From the NCBI RefSeq assembly GCF_016595235.1, contig NZ_JAENHL010000003.1, positions 1-64,000 on the forward strand: a stretch of 64,000 nt of DNA. Direction: 5' to 3'. Shown in pieces: positions 30,717 through 41,299 of the stretch. Under the pieces are notes generated by a model that had not been told where the DNA came from, did not search any database, and saw nothing but the letters and a program-made list of their open reading frames with translations. The stretch's first letter is position 1. Each line of letters begins with the position of its first letter. Position numbers and translations under genes: made by a program. This stretch comes from Taklimakanibacter albus (GTDB lineage Bacteria; Pseudomonadota; Alphaproteobacteria; Rhizobiales; Aestuariivirgaceae).

Positions 30717-32231
30717 ATGTCCCTACTCTCCGCCAAAGACCTTTCCCTGACCCGCAGCGAGCTCCTGTTCAGAGGACTCAATTTCTCCGTCGCCAAAGGC
30801 GACCGCCTCGGCCTCGTCGCGGCAAACGGGCGCGGCAAATCCTCGCTTCTGCGCATCTTGGCGGGCGAGGAAGACGCGACGACAGGAACCGTGACACGCA
30901 TGCGCGGCCTGGTCGTCGCCTTCGCCGCGCAGGACGTGCCCGCACGTCTCCTGCCTTTAAGCCTCCATGACGCGGTCAGCGACGCGCTCGCCCCCGAGGT
31001 CGCCGAAACCGAGAGCTGGCGGATCGATGTCCTGCTCGATGATCTCTTCGTGGACGAGGCCATCAGAGGCCGCGCCGTGGGCAGCCTGTCCGGCGGCTGG
31101 CAGCGGACCATGCTGCTGGCGCGCGCAGCCGTGGTCGAACCCGATCTGCTTCTTCTGGACGAGCCCACCAACCATCTCGACATCGGGCGGATCGGCGTGC
31201 TGCAACGGTTTCTCCTCGCCTTGCCGCGCGACTGCGCGGTGATCGCGGCGAGCCATGACCGCGCCTTTCTCGATGATGTCACCAACCGCACTTTGTTCCT
31301 GCGCCCGGAGGACAGCGAAGATTTCTCGCTGCCCTATTCCCGCGCCCGCGAAGTGCTGGACGAGCGCGACGCGGCGCGCGATCGTCAGTATGAAAACGAC
31401 ATGCGCAAGGTCAAAGCGCTCCGGCAGCAGGCGGCCAAGCTCAAGAATATCGGCATCAATTCCGGCTCCGACCTGCTGGTCGTCAAGACCAAGCAACTGT
31501 CGGAGCGGGCCGACAAGCTCGCGGAAAAAGCCCGGCCGGCGCATCAGGAACGCTCGGCCGGGGCGATCCGCCTGACCAACAGCGGCACTCATGCCAAGGC
31601 GCTGGTGACGATCAACGATACGGCGATCACGACACCGGACGGGCGGGTGCTGTTCCGCACCGGGAGACTGTGGATCGAAAACGGCGATCGGATCGCTGTG
31701 CTCGGCGCCAATGGGACGGGCAAGACCCGGCTGGTCGACAGGCTGCGCGCGGCGCTTGAGGGCGAGGATCCGCAGATAAGAGGTGCCGCGAGCCTCAAGC
31801 TCGGCATGTCCGATCAAGCGCTGGCGCAACTCGATGGGTTTCGCACACCCTGGGAGGCGGTCAAGCGGTCCAGCGACCTGACCGACCATCAGGCGCGGGC
31901 GCAGCTCGCCGGAGCGGGGATCAGCATCGACGCGCAGTCCGCCCCTCTCGCCAGGCTCTCCGGCGGCCAGCGGGCGCGGCTGGCGACGCTGCTGCTGCGG
32001 CTGGCCGAGCCCAATTTCTATCTGCTGGATGAGCCGACAAACCACCTCGATATCGAGGGGCAGGACATGCTGGAAGGCGAGCTGATCGAGCACGGCGCCG
32101 CCTGCCTTCTGGTCAGCCACGACCGGGCCTTCGTCAGCGCCGTGGCGACGCGGGTTTGGGTGATTTCTGGCAAGAAGCTGGTCGAGGTCGACGACCCCGG
32201 GCCGATCTTCGCCCAGCTGCTGGCGGGGTGA
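30717..32231 (+). CDS. ABC-F family ATPase (ribosome protection/translation factor type)
   Basis: A 504-residue protein with two ATPase domains and no membrane segment. Domain 1 has its Walker A near residues 35-42 (ANGRGKSS), signature LSGGWQR and LLLLDEPTNHLDI. The charged P-site-tRNA-interaction linker is around 210-290 (RKVKALRQQAAKLKN). Domain 2 has GANGTGKT, LSGGQRARLATLLLRL and a second LLDEPTNHLDI. ABC-F proteins bind the ribosomal E site and rescue stalled ribosomes or displace antibiotics. Its ribosome site (GATGAG) is weak and can be hidden by pairing, which fits inducible control by the leader described above. Confidence 0.92.
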   Translation: MSLLSAKDLSLTRSELLFRGLNFSVAKGDRLGLVAANGRGKSSLLRILAGEEDATTGTVTRMRGLVVAFAAQDVPARLLPLSLHDAVSDALAPEVAETESWRIDVLLDDLFVDEAIRGRAVGSLSGGWQRTMLLARAAVVEPDLLLLDEPTNHLDIGRIGVLQRFLLALPRDCAVIAASHDRAFLDDVTNRTLFLRPEDSEDFSLPYSRAREVLDERDAARDRQYENDMRKVKALRQQAAKLKNIGINSGSDLLVVKTKQLSERADKLAEKARPAHQERSAGAIRLTNSGTHAKALVTINDTAITTPDGRVLFRTGRLWIENGDRIAVLGANGTGKTRLVDRLRAALEGEDPQIRGAASLKLGMSDQALAQLDGFRTPWEAVKRSSDLTDHQARAQLAGAGISIDAQSAPLARLSGGQRARLATLLLRLAEPNFYLLDEPTNHLDIEGQDMLEGELIEHGAACLLVSHDRAFVSAVATRVWVISGKKLVEVDDPGPIFAQLLAG

Positions 32232-32260
32232 TCATGCCAAGGAGGCGAATGACGGTATCG

Positions 32261-32355
32261 ACGGTCATTCCCCTGGCCCCGCGTAGCGGGGCGAGGTAAA
32301 TCCCGGTACCTCGCAAGATGCGTGTATCTGATAGGGGCTTTCGCCGGGATGACGG
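32261..32355. repeat. Repeat block between ABC-F and flavoenzyme genes
   Basis: The left part (ACGGTCATTCCCCTGG, 32261 on) contains two perfect stems: GCCCCGC-gta-GCGGGGC (32276-32292) and GCGAGGTA/TACCTCGC (32291-32298, 32307-32314). The right end (32335-32355) reads, on the other strand, CCGTCATCCCGGCGAAAGCC, matching the repeat at 36551. The layout is a diverged inverted pair. It is non-coding; no gene is seen in 32232-32476. Confidence 0.55.
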
Positions 32356-32476
32356 AGTTTGGCGAGGAAAGGCCTCGTGTCGGAATCGGCTCGCCCCTGG
32401 TCGTTCCATCTCACGACCGTTGAATCAGGCTCACTAATGTGCCCCAATCGGATCGAAGGACACTCGAGGAGTCAAC

Positions 32477-35038
32477 ATGTCGGCGTTCCCCGAAAAGGCG
32501 AAAGTTGTCATCATTGGGCTGGGCGGCATCGTCGGGGCCTCCATCGCTCATCACCTGATCGAGCGCGGCTGGGACGACATTGTCGGCATCGACAAGTCCG
32601 GCGTGCCGACCGATATCGGGTCGACGGCGCATGCCTCCGACTTCTGCTACACGACGAGCCACGATTACCTGTCGGTCTGGACGACGCAATACTCCATCGA
32701 TTTCTATGAAAAGATGGGTCACTACGCCCGCATCGGCGGCCTCGAAGTGGCACGCACCGGCCATGATGTCTGGATGGAAGAGATCAAGCGCAAGCTCTCC
32801 TCGGCCAAGGCCTTCGGCACCCGCGCGCATTATGTCTCGCCGGCCGAAATCAAGAAGCTGTTCCCGCTGATCGAGGAGGATCAGGTGATGGGCGGCATGT
32901 TCGATCCCGATGCCGGCCTGGTCATTCCGCGCTCGCAGACGGTCGCCGGCAAGCTCATCGATGCGGCGGAGAAATCCGGCAAGCTGAAAGTTTTCGGCCA
33001 TACGCCGGCGACCTCGCTCATCGTCGAGAAAGGCCGCATCAAAGGTGTCGTCACCCATCGCGGCACGATTTTGGCCGATCATGTCGTCGTCTGTGCCGGA
33101 ATCTGGGGCCGGCTGATCGCCGCAATGGTCGGCGAGGACCTGCCGGTGATGCCGGTCGATCATCCGCTGTCCTTCTTCGGCCCGTTCAACCAGTTCGAAG
33201 GCACGGGCAAGGAGATCGGTTATCCGCTGCTGCGCGACCAGGGTAACTCCGCCTATATGCGCGACACCGGCGATCCCAAGACCGCCGAGGGCGGCCAGAT
33301 CGAATGGGGCTATTACGAAGAGACCAATCCGCGCCTCTGCCATCCGCGCGACATTCTCGAAAAGAGCGAAGCGCGTCTGTCGCCCTCGCAACGCGATCTC
33401 GACATGGAGCAGATCATCGCACCGCTCGAGCGCGCCATGGCACTCACCCCCATTCTGGGCGAGCTCGGCTATAATGAAAGCCATTCCTTCAACGGCCTCT
33501 TACAGGTGTCGGCCGCTGGCGGCCCGTCCTGCGGCGAGAGCCAGAAGGTGCGGGGCCTGTGGTATTGCGTCGCCATCTGGGTGAAGGACGGCCCCGGCTA
33601 CGGCAAGCTCATCGCCGACTGGATGACCGACGGCCGCACCGAGATCGATCATGCCTCGATCGACTATGCGCGTTTCTATCCGCACCAGCTCGGAGAAAAA
33701 TTCATCGAAGGCCGCACTTTCGAGGCGGCCCAGAAGATCTACTATCCGGCGGTGCATACGCGCGAGCCCTATGCGACGGGGCGCAATGTCAAGCATTCGC
33801 CCTTCTATGAGCGCGAGAAGGAGCTCGGCGGCTATTTCATGGAGCTCGGCGGCTGGGAGCGCGCGCATGGTTATGCCGCCAACGAGCATCTCCTAAAAAA
33901 GTACGACAACCGCGTGCCGGTCCGCGAGAATGAGTGGGACAGCCGCCATTTCTGGCGCGTCTCCAATGCCGAGCATCTGGCGATGAGCGAGGATTGCGGC
34001 ATCGTCAATCTTTCGCATTTCCACATGGTCGACATCGAAGGGCCCGACCATGTCGAGCTGCTCGAATGGCTCTGCGCCGCCAAGATCGGCGGCGACGGCA
34101 ATGTCGGCAAGGGCATCTATACGCATTTCCTCGATGACGAGGGCATGGTGCGCGCCGATTTCACCGTCTTCCGCATGGCAGACCGCTGCCGTCTCGTGAA
34201 CGGCGCCGATGCGGGCCCGCGCGACTTCCACTATATGCGCCGCGTCGCCGCGGATCGTGGCCTCGATGTCACCATCACCGACACGTCGGAGAAATATGTC
34301 ACCATCGGCATCTGGGGGCCGAATGCCCGCGCGACGCTGAAGAAGGCCGTCGCCGATCCGGCCGGCCTCGATCCCGAAAATTTCCCCTTCGCCGCGATCA
34401 AGCAGATCGAGATCGCGGGCAAGAAAGTCACCGCCTTCCGCATCTCCTATGTCGGCGAGCAGGGCTGGGAGCTGCATATGAAATATGAGGATGGCCTCGC
34501 CGTGTGGGATGCGCTGCGCGCCACCGGCGTGATGGCCTTCGGCGTCGAGACCTATGCGAATTCGCGCCGCATGGAAAAGAGCCTGCGCCTGCAGAATGCG
34601 GATCTCCTCACCCAATATAATCTCATCGAAGCCGATCTCGCCCGCCCGAAAGTCAAGGACGCCGATTTCCGCGGCAAGGCGAAACATCTGGAATACAAAG
34701 CGCGCGCCCATCAGCCGGCGATGCTGTGCACGCTGGTGATGACGGAGAACACCGACAAAAAAGGTGTGAAGCGCTATCCCCTCGGCAATCTGCCGGTCAT
34801 GGATCCGCAGACGGGCGAGGTGCTGGTCGATGCGCTGGGCCGTCGCTCCTATACGACGTCCATCGCCTTCGGCCCGACCATCGGCAAGAATATCGCGCTC
34901 GCTTATCTGCCCTGGGCCTATTGCCAGGAGGGCCGGAAGCTCCATATTGAATATTTCGCCGAGACCTATCCGGTCGAGGTCGCGAGCATCGGCTACAAGC
35001 CGCTCTACGATCCAGAGAATCTCAAGCCCAGGAGCTGA
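32477..35038 (+). CDS. FAD-dependent oxidoreductase with aminomethyltransferase domain (dimethylglycine/sarcosine dehydrogenase type)
   Basis: An 853-residue two-part enzyme preceded by GAGGAG. Residues about 9-380 form a DAO-type FAD domain (VVIIGLGGIVGAS at the N-terminus; HVVVCAGIWG; DGPGYGKLIADW). A linker follows, and residues about 440-845 resemble the T-protein/GCV_T fold that passes a one-carbon unit to tetrahydrofolate (FRISYVGEQGWELHMKYEDG). Enzymes of this plan oxidatively demethylate dimethylglycine, sarcosine or related N-methyl amines. No heterotetrameric soxBDAG set is nearby, so the single-chain type is meant. The precise N-methyl substrate is not determinable. Confidence 0.88.
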   Translation: MSAFPEKAKVVIIGLGGIVGASIAHHLIERGWDDIVGIDKSGVPTDIGSTAHASDFCYTTSHDYLSVWTTQYSIDFYEKMGHYARIGGLEVARTGHDVWMEEIKRKLSSAKAFGTRAHYVSPAEIKKLFPLIEEDQVMGGMFDPDAGLVIPRSQTVAGKLIDAAEKSGKLKVFGHTPATSLIVEKGRIKGVVTHRGTILADHVVVCAGIWGRLIAAMVGEDLPVMPVDHPLSFFGPFNQFEGTGKEIGYPLLRDQGNSAYMRDTGDPKTAEGGQIEWGYYEETNPRLCHPRDILEKSEARLSPSQRDLDMEQIIAPLERAMALTPILGELGYNESHSFNGLLQVSAAGGPSCGESQKVRGLWYCVAIWVKDGPGYGKLIADWMTDGRTEIDHASIDYARFYPHQLGEKFIEGRTFEAAQKIYYPAVHTREPYATGRNVKHSPFYEREKELGGYFMELGGWERAHGYAANEHLLKKYDNRVPVRENEWDSRHFWRVSNAEHLAMSEDCGIVNLSHFHMVDIEGPDHVELLEWLCAAKIGGDGNVGKGIYTHFLDDEGMVRADFTVFRMADRCRLVNGADAGPRDFHYMRRVAADRGLDVTITDTSEKYVTIGIWGPNARATLKKAVADPAGLDPENFPFAAIKQIEIAGKKVTAFRISYVGEQGWELHMKYEDGLAVWDALRATGVMAFGVETYANSRRMEKSLRLQNADLLTQYNLIEADLARPKVKDADFRGKAKHLEYKARAHQPAMLCTLVMTENTDKKGVKRYPLGNLPVMDPQTGEVLVDALGRRSYTTSIAFGPTIGKNIALAYLPWAYCQEGRKLHIEYFAETYPVEVASIGYKPLYDPENLKPRS

Positions 35039-35073
35039 GCCGGCACAAGTTGGAACGCATTGTGCTCAAGTTG

Positions 35074-35090
35074 CTCAGGCGACACCTGAG
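35074..35090 (+). terminator. Small hairpin after flavoenzyme gene
   Basis: CTCAGG (35074-35079) and CCTGAG (35085-35090) with a 5-base loop, 36 bases past the stop. No T-run. The rest of 35091-35374 shows no gene or known RNA. Confidence 0.3.
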
Positions 35091-35374
35091 TATCAAAAAT
35101 GATACCGGGCGTGAATTGCATAGCACGTCTCCGCTTATCGAAAGCCTGACGTAACTGGCGCTTATACGGAGCTTTTTCTGAGCTTCGCGCCATCTCGCCG
35201 GAATCGCTCAGGATTCTTCGATGCAACCGTTATCGATGCGCGAGATTCAGCTTGCGCATGCCGCCGCCCGGCTTTTCCGCTGTAGAAAATTCTGTTTGCC
35301 GCCGCATCCCTTCGACACCACGTCAAGGAACGTAATGCCTTTGTTCCATGACCTTTAGTCAAGAGGATATCGCC

Positions 35375-35758
35375 ATGCGGAAAACAATCATTGCACTGAC
35401 GTTATTGACCCTCCCGCTACTCGGTGGCGCGGCACTCGCCGCGAGCGACAGCGGTATCGTGCGTTCGGCCGACACGCGAACCGGTATGCTTCAGCTCGCC
35501 GACGGCGCCAGCTATTATGTGCCCAACCGCCTGACCTTGAGCCGCCTGCAGAAAGGCGACACGGTGCGTGTCCAGTTCGAACGCCGTACCGGCGCTGCCG
35601 TCGCCAATGACGTGGTGCGCACCGGCCGCTCGCAAGCTGCCGTGCCGGTCGTGACACCGACGCGCGATACCGCCAATGTGAAGAAGAACTTCGCTATCGA
35701 CAGCGGCATGTGCAAGGTCACGGCGACCAGCAATCCCTGTTACATCGGCGCCCAGTAA
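35375..35758 (+). CDS. DUF1344-like exported protein
   Basis: A 127-residue protein from ATG 35375 (AAGAGGA upstream). The signal peptide (residues 1-22, LLTLPLLGGAALAA) precedes a small beta domain: GIVRSADTRTGMLQLADG, then YYVPNRLTLSRLQKGDTVRV. This resembles the DUF1344 pattern of small periplasmic rhizobial proteins. Two cysteines near the C-terminus (GMCKVTATSNPCYIGAQ) could form a disulfide. Function unknown. Confidence 0.72.
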   Translation: MRKTIIALTLLTLPLLGGAALAASDSGIVRSADTRTGMLQLADGASYYVPNRLTLSRLQKGDTVRVQFERRTGAAVANDVVRTGRSQAAVPVVTPTRDTANVKKNFAIDSGMCKVTATSNPCYIGAQ

Positions 35759-35781
35759 CCAAGACTCGTGCCGTCGTCTGG

Positions 35782-36411
35782 TCAGGGCATCGTCGCCTGC
35801 AGGAATGAGGCGAGGGCCAGAACGCTGGTGCCCAGATAGACGGCGGCGCTGCACCATCTGGCGAGACGCGTGAAGCGGGCGCTGCGAAGGCGCTTTTGCG
35901 CAAGCCGCGCGATGAAGATCACGCAAGCCAGATCGAAGACGAGGCTCAGCACCACATAAAGCAGGGCCAGCAGGCCGAGTTGGCTGACCAGCGACTGGCT
36001 CGCCTGGACGAACGGCATGAAGAACGCCGAATAGAAGAGCAGCGCCGTGGGGTTGCTGACGGTGATGGCGAGGCCATCGATGAACGGCCGCGAGGAGAGA
36101 CGATGCATCTCGCTTTGCGCCGGCTCGGTGGCGCGCAGGACCGTGTCCGCGGCGAGGCAGGCGAGATAAGCCGCGCTCGCCAGCGAGAACCAGGGGAAGA
36201 AGTCACCAAAGAACCGGCTGGACAGCAGGAAGGACAGGCCCAGCAGCCCGACCAGCAACACCTCGCCGAGCCCGATGCCCAGGACCGTGCGCAAGCCCAC
36301 GACGTGGCCGCCATTGAGCGTGTTGCCGACAATGATGGCCATGACCGGCCCCGGCGTGACGAGCAGGATCGTCGTCGCCAGCAGGAAGGCGCTGATGGTC
36401 TGCCAATCCAT
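35782..36411 (-). CDS. LysE-family transporter
   Basis: A 209-residue membrane protein from ATG 36409-36411. The LysE/RhtB pattern is seen in TPGPVMAIIVGNTLNGG at residues about 20-36 and NPTALLFYSAFFMPF in the middle; I count about six helices. An upstream in-frame frame only translates the repeat block at 36551. LysE-type carriers export amino acids or homoserine-lactone-like compounds. It is convergent with the DUF1344-like gene. Confidence 0.88.
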   Translation of the reverse strand: MDWQTISAFLLATTILLVTPGPVMAIIVGNTLNGGHVVGLRTVLGIGLGEVLLVGLLGLSFLLSSRFFGDFFPWFSLASAAYLACLAADTVLRATEPAQSEMHRLSSRPFIDGLAITVSNPTALLFYSAFFMPFVQASQSLVSQLGLLALLYVVLSLVFDLACVIFIARLAQKRLRSARFTRLARWCSAAVYLGTSVLALASFLQATMP

Positions 36412-36550
36412 TGAGTGAGATCTCCGATGTTCGATTGTGGAAGCACGGCGCTCAATTGGGATGGCATTCCTTACCGGGAGGTCAGGCGATCGCCTGTGGT
36501 ATTTGTCACAAGATGGGAATTTTCTGATCGGGTGATGAAGCCGGCAATCT

Positions 36551-36657
36551 ACCGTCATCCCGGCGAAAGCCGGGATCCATTGAGGGCTCTCAATCGTGAA
36601 GCGGACCGCCCAGATTGCGCTTATGGAATGGCCCCGGTTGCCGCCGGGGTGACGGGA
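36551..36657. repeat. Inverted pair of REP-like repeats upstream of lysE-type gene
   Basis: The left copy (36552-36578) reads CCGTCATCCCGGCG-AAAG-CCGGGATCCA. The right copy (36624-36657), on the opposite strand, reads CCGTCACCCCGGCG-GCAA-CCGGGGCCA. The T-to-C and A-to-G differences are paired, so each stem is preserved. No gene in 36412-36664. Confidence 0.65.
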
Positions 36658-36664
36658 AGCGTGC

Positions 36665-37615
36665 CTACAGCTTCCGGAGCCACACGCTGTGGATGATGTG
36701 GTCGGCGCCCTTGCGCAAAATGAGATCGGCACGCTGGCGCGTCGGCACGACATTCTCGCGCAGGTTCACGAGATTGATCGTCTCCCAGATGCGGTTGGCG
36801 GTGGCGCGTGCTTCCTTGTCGGTGAGCGAGGCGTAACGATGGAAGTAGGATTTGGGATCGCGGAAGGCGGTATCGCGCAGTGAGAAGAAACGCGTCACAT
36901 ACCAGTCGTGAATGACATCCTCGGCGGCATCGAGATAGATCGAGAAATCGAAGAAGTCGGAGATGAAGGGAATGATCTTGCCATCGCGCGGCGGCCGTCC
37001 CGTCTGCAGCACGTTCAGCCCTTCGACGATCAGAATATCCGGCTGGTCGACGGTGACGCGCTTGTCCGGCATCACATTGTAGGTCAGGTGCGAATAGACC
37101 GGCGCCGTCACATTGCGCCGGCCGGCCTTGATGTCGGAGAGGAATCGCAAAAGCGTCGGCAGGTCGTAGCTTTCCGGAAAACCCTTCCGGTTCATGATGC
37201 CTTCGCGCTCGAGAATCTCATTGGGCAGCAGGAAGCCGTCAGTGGTGACGAGATCGACCTTGGGATGATTGGGCCAGCGCGCCAGGAGACGCTGCAGGAT
37301 ACGCGCCGTAGTGCTCTTGCCGACCGCGACGCTGCCCGCCATGCCGATCACATAAGGCACCTTGGTGCCCTCGGCATGGAGGAACTTGCCGGTGGCGCGG
37401 AACAGCTCCTGGGTGGCGGCGACATAAAGATTGAGAAGACGCGACAACGGTAGATAGATCGCCACCACCTCGGCCAGATCGATGCGGTCATTGAGGCCGC
37501 GCAGTTCGTCGATATCGGCCTGGTCGAGCGTCATCGGCGTATCGGCGCGCAGTTTCGCCCACGCATTGCGCTCAAAATGGCGGTAGGGCGAGATCTCGTC
37601 GCGCAACGAATCCAT
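36665..37615 (-). CDS. coaA: Pantothenate kinase, type I
   Basis: A 316-residue prokaryotic CoaA. The P-loop GSVAVGKST is at residues 94-102, with [19 protein letters not shown] and [11 protein letters not shown] typical of the family. It phosphorylates pantothenate with ATP, the committed and usually CoA-inhibited first step of CoA synthesis. It begins 3 bases after the hisE stop, so it is the last gene of the his operon transcript, an order common in rhizobia-like bacteria. Confidence 0.95.
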   Translation of the reverse strand: MDSLRDEISPYRHFERNAWAKLRADTPMTLDQADIDELRGLNDRIDLAEVVAIYLPLSRLLNLYVAATQELFRATGKFLHAEGTKVPYVIGMAGSVAVGKSTTARILQRLLARWPNHPKVDLVTTDGFLLPNEILEREGIMNRKGFPESYDLPTLLRFLSDIKAGRRNVTAPVYSHLTYNVMPDKRVTVDQPDILIVEGLNVLQTGRPPRDGKIIPFISDFFDFSIYLDAAEDVIHDWYVTRFFSLRDTAFRDPKSYFHRYASLTDKEARATANRIWETINLVNLRENVVPTRQRADLILRKGADHIIHSVWLRKL

Positions 37616-37618
37616 CGG

Positions 37619-37960
37619 TTACACCTGCTTGCGGCTTGCCTTCTCGGCGATCCCCGACGTGCCGACGCGCTTTTCGAGCTCGCCCATCACATCGGCCAAA
37701 GGCAGGCCCGAAACTTCGAGCAGAACGACCAGATGATAGAAAAGATCGGCGGCCTCGAGCTTGAGATGGTCGCGATCACCCTTGACGGCGGCGAGCGCGG
37801 CTTCGATCGCCTCCTCGCCCACCTTCTTGGCGCATTTCTCGATGCCCTGGGACAGGAGCTTGGCGGTGTAGGAAATTTCGGGCGACGCTCCCTTGCGAGC
37901 GGTCACCGTGTCGGCGAGCTCGGCCAGGACGTCCAGCCGGTGGCGTAGTGGGTCTGTCAT
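37619..37960 (-). CDS. hisE: Phosphoribosyl-ATP pyrophosphatase
   Basis: A 113-residue MazG-fold HisE from ATG 37958-37960. The metal-binding helices show as KKVGEEAIEAALAA and LKLEAADLFYHLVVLLE. It hydrolyses phosphoribosyl-ATP to the AMP form, step 2 of histidine synthesis. It is separate from HisI, as in most alphaproteobacteria. It sits 29 bases after hisF and 3 before coaA. Confidence 0.95.
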   Translation of the reverse strand: MTDPLRHRLDVLAELADTVTARKGASPEISYTAKLLSQGIEKCAKKVGEEAIEAALAAVKGDRDHLKLEAADLFYHLVVLLEVSGLPLADVMGELEKRVGTSGIAEKASRKQV

Positions 37961-37989
37961 GTTCCGGTCCCTGCCTGGAGTCTTATCAC

Positions 37990-38750
<761 letters not shown>

Positions 38751-38751
<1 letters not shown>

Positions 38752-39482
38752 CAGGCGGCCTCGGCGATGAGCTTGAGGGCCGCCCGCGCATCGAGACGGC
38801 CGTCATAAAGGGCGCGGCCTGAAATTGCGCCTTCGAGAATGGCGCAATCGGGGGCGAGCAGGCGTTTGATATCGTCGATAGAGGCAAGCCCCCCTGAAGC
38901 GATGACCGGAATATTCACGGCATGTGCCAGAGATAGTGTCGCCTCGATATTAAGTCCCTTCAAAACCCCGTCGCGATCGACATCGGTGAAAATGATGGCG
39001 GCGACACCGGCATCGGCGAAACGCCGCGCCAGATCGATGGCGGTCAATTCCGAGGTCTCGGCCCAGCCTTCGACCGCCACCTTGCCGCCCTTGGCATCAA
39101 TGCCGACGGCGATGCGGCCGGGAAAGCGCCGGCAAGCATCCTTGACCAGATCGGGGTTGCGCAGCGCAACGGTGCCGAGGATCACCCGCTTGATGCCACG
39201 GCCGAGCCAGGTCTCGATCATCGCCATATCGCGGATGCCGCCGCCCAATTGCACCGGGATCTTGATGGCGGCGAGGATCGCCTCGACGGCCGGGGCGTTC
39301 ACCGGCTTGCCGGCAAAGGCGCCGTCGAGATCGACGAGATGCAGCCAGCGGAATCCCTGCGCCGCGAAATCGCGCGCCTGGGCGGCCGGGTCGTCGTTGA
39401 AGACGGTGGCTTCGGCCATGTCGCCGAGCTTGAGGCGCACGCATTGGCCGCCTTTGAGATCGATGGCGGGAAACAGGATCAT
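38751..39482 (-). CDS. hisA: Phosphoribosylformimino-AICAR-P isomerase
   Basis: A 243-residue half-barrel-duplicated isomerase. I chose the ATG at 39480-39482, which overlaps the hisH stop by 4 bases and gives [17 protein letters not shown] with the catalytic D8; an ATG three codons earlier is possible. The second-half D is in FTDVDRDG. It isomerises ProFAR to PRFAR. It sits between hisH and hisF in the classic HAF order. Confidence 0.95.
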
Positions 39483-40129
39483 GGGCGCCATTTCAGGAAA
39501 TTGGCGATCAGCGCCAGACCGAGGGCCTGGCTCTTTTCGGGGTGGAACTGGCTGCCGGCGATATTGTCGCGGCCGACAAAAGCGGTGACGGCGCCGCCAT
39601 AATCGGCGGTGGCGATCAGCTGCTCACCGTCGCCCGGCGCCAGATGATAGGAATGCACGAAATAGGCATGCAGGCCTTGCGCGCCCAAAGTGATGCCGTC
39701 GAAGAGGGCATGCGGCCTTACCGCATCGAGCGTGTTCCAGCCCATATGCGGGATCTTGAGCGCGGAATCGGACGGCTCAATCACTTTTACATCGCCCTTG
39801 ATCCAGCCGAAGCCCTTCGTCTCGACATGTTCGAGGCCACGCTCGGCCATCAATTGCATGCCGACGCAGATGCCGAAGAAAGGCTTGCCGCGGGCGACTT
39901 CGCCTTCGAGCGTTTCCCACATGCCGGGCACGGCTTTCAGCCCGTCATGGCAGTCGCGGAAGGCGCCGACGCCCGGCAGCACGATGCGCTCGGCCTTGCG
40001 TACCCGATCAGGGTCCGATGTCACCAGGATCGTCGCCGATGAGCCACCATCGCGTACCGCGCGCTCGAAGGCCTTGGCGGCGGAATGAAGATTGCCGGAG
40101 CCGTAATCGATGATCGCGACGTCGCTCAT
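39479..40129 (-). CDS. hisH: Imidazole glycerol phosphate synthase glutaminase subunit
   Basis: A 216-residue class I glutamine amidotransferase. The triad is C88 ([10 protein letters not shown]), H196 and E198 (FHPEKS). It starts with [11 protein letters not shown], the usual HisH N-terminus. It supplies ammonia through HisF. Overlaps: 4 bases with the DUF2628-like gene upstream, 4 bases with hisA downstream. Confidence 0.96.
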   Translation of the reverse strand: MSDVAIIDYGSGNLHSAAKAFERAVRDGGSSATILVTSDPDRVRKAERIVLPGVGAFRDCHDGLKAVPGMWETLEGEVARGKPFFGICVGMQLMAERGLEHVETKGFGWIKGDVKVIEPSDSALKIPHMGWNTLDAVRPHALFDGITLGAQGLHAYFVHSYHLAPGDGEQLIATADYGGAVTAFVGRDNIAGSQFHPEKSQALGLALIANFLKWRP

Positions 40130-40599
40130 GTGCGGCTCAGTCCCGGGAAGATGAAATCGGGCTCCGATGATTTCCAGTTGCGCGACAGGCCCGGCGCCGG
40201 CGGGACTGGCGGCGGCGGTGGTGCGCTTTGCACCTGCAGATCGGCCGCGCTGAAGAAGCGGATCTCCGCCTCTTCGAGATCATCGCCCTGGACGAGGCCC
40301 ACTTCCTCATAACCGCGCCTGGCATAGGTCCAGCGCAGCAGGTCATTGGCCTCGAAACCCATGATGATGTTGATCGCCAACCCGAAGATGAGCCGCATCG
40401 CCTCGCCGAAACCCAGCGCCTCGGCGACGGCCCAGATCAGCAACTGCGCCGCGACGGCGATGAGGAGGACGACCCACATGCCCTTGGCGGCAAGCCAGAG
40501 CAGCGGGAAGACGAGCGCCCACCGGTTGAAACCTTCGCGCACGAAGACGACGTCGTCGGCGCCGCGGCCCTTTTTGTTATGGGCGGTCCACCAGGCCAT
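40126..40599 (-). CDS. DUF2628-like membrane protein within the his operon
   Basis: A 157-residue protein from ATG 40597-40599, sharing one base with the hisB stop. It has an N-terminal charged part ([18 protein letters not shown]), then hydrophobic helices ([20 protein letters not shown], about 26-45, then on to about 85), then [16 protein letters not shown]. The C-terminus is proline-rich ([10 protein letters not shown]) and hydrophilic. This order is seen for DUF2628 proteins encoded beside hisB in rhizobia. The role is unknown; both neighbours are soluble histidine enzymes. Confidence 0.8.
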   Translation of the reverse strand: MAWWTAHNKKGRGADDVVFVREGFNRWALVFPLLWLAAKGMWVVLLIAVAAQLLIWAVAEALGFGEAMRLIFGLAINIIMGFEANDLLRWTYARRGYEEVGLVQGDDLEEAEIRFFSAADLQVQSAPPPPPVPPAPGLSRNWKSSEPDFIFPGLSRT

Positions 40600-41192
40600 T
40601 ATTTGCTGAGCGAGCCTTTGGTCGAGGGAATGCGGTCCTTCTGGCGCGGATCGATCTCGATCGCCTCGCGCAGGCAACGCGCCAGCGCCTTGAAGCAGCT
40701 TTCGGCTATGTGATGATTATTGTCGCCATACAGCGTCTCGACATGCAGCGTGACGCCGGCATTCATGGCGAAGGCCTGAAACCATTCGCGCACCAGCTCG
40801 GTGTCGAAGTCGCCGATCTTCGGGCGCGAGAACTCGACCTTCCAGATGAGATAGGGCCGGCCCGACACGTCGATGGCGGCGCGCGTCAGCGTCTCGTCCA
40901 TCGGCAGATGGAGGCTGGCATAACGGCGGATGCCTTTGCGGTCGCCAAGCGCCTTGGCCACCGCCTGGCCGAGCGCGATGCCGGAATCCTCGGTCGTGTG
41001 GTGGAAATCGATATGGAGGTCGCCCTTCGCTCTGAGCTTGATGTCGATCAGCGAATGGCGGGCCAGCTGCTCCAGCATATGGTCGAGAAAGCCGACGCCG
41101 GTCTTGACGTCATAGGCGCCGGTGCCGTCGAGCGCGACGCTCGCGGCGATCTCGGTCTCGGTGGTCTTGCGTTCGATGCTGGCCTTGCGCAT
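40599..41192 (-). CDS. hisB: Imidazoleglycerol-phosphate dehydratase
   Basis: A 197-residue HisB without the N-terminal phosphatase fusion of enterics. The two Mn-binding motifs are seen: H64-H65-T-T-E68-D69-S-G, and DNNHHIAES near residue 158. It dehydrates IGP to imidazole acetol-phosphate. First gene of the leftward his operon; the promoter must lie in the 226-base gap shared with hslV. Confidence 0.96.
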   Translation of the reverse strand: MRKASIERKTTETEIAASVALDGTGAYDVKTGVGFLDHMLEQLARHSLIDIKLRAKGDLHIDFHHTTEDSGIALGQAVAKALGDRKGIRRYASLHLPMDETLTRAAIDVSGRPYLIWKVEFSRPKIGDFDTELVREWFQAFAMNAGVTLHVETLYGDNNHHIAESCFKALARCLREAIEIDPRQKDRIPSTKGSLSK

Positions 41193-41299
41193 GGCCCTTA
41201 ACCCCTTGTTGCGGCGGCTCTCTTAGCAGGTGCAGCAAGCCAGTGCCACCCTTTCGCTGCCCCCCGGTTAACCTCATTTTGCCCTGCGCGCTCCCTTGT

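Noticed and set aside
30508-30717. 69-codon reverse ORF in the ABC-F leader region
   Set aside because: It covers the structured leader, has no ribosome site, and the forward features explain the sequence better.
36412-36753. N-terminal extension of the LysE-type protein
   Set aside because: The extra residues translate the REP-like repeats (for example WIPAFAGMT), a known artefact, and the ATG at 36409-36411 gives a normal-length protein.
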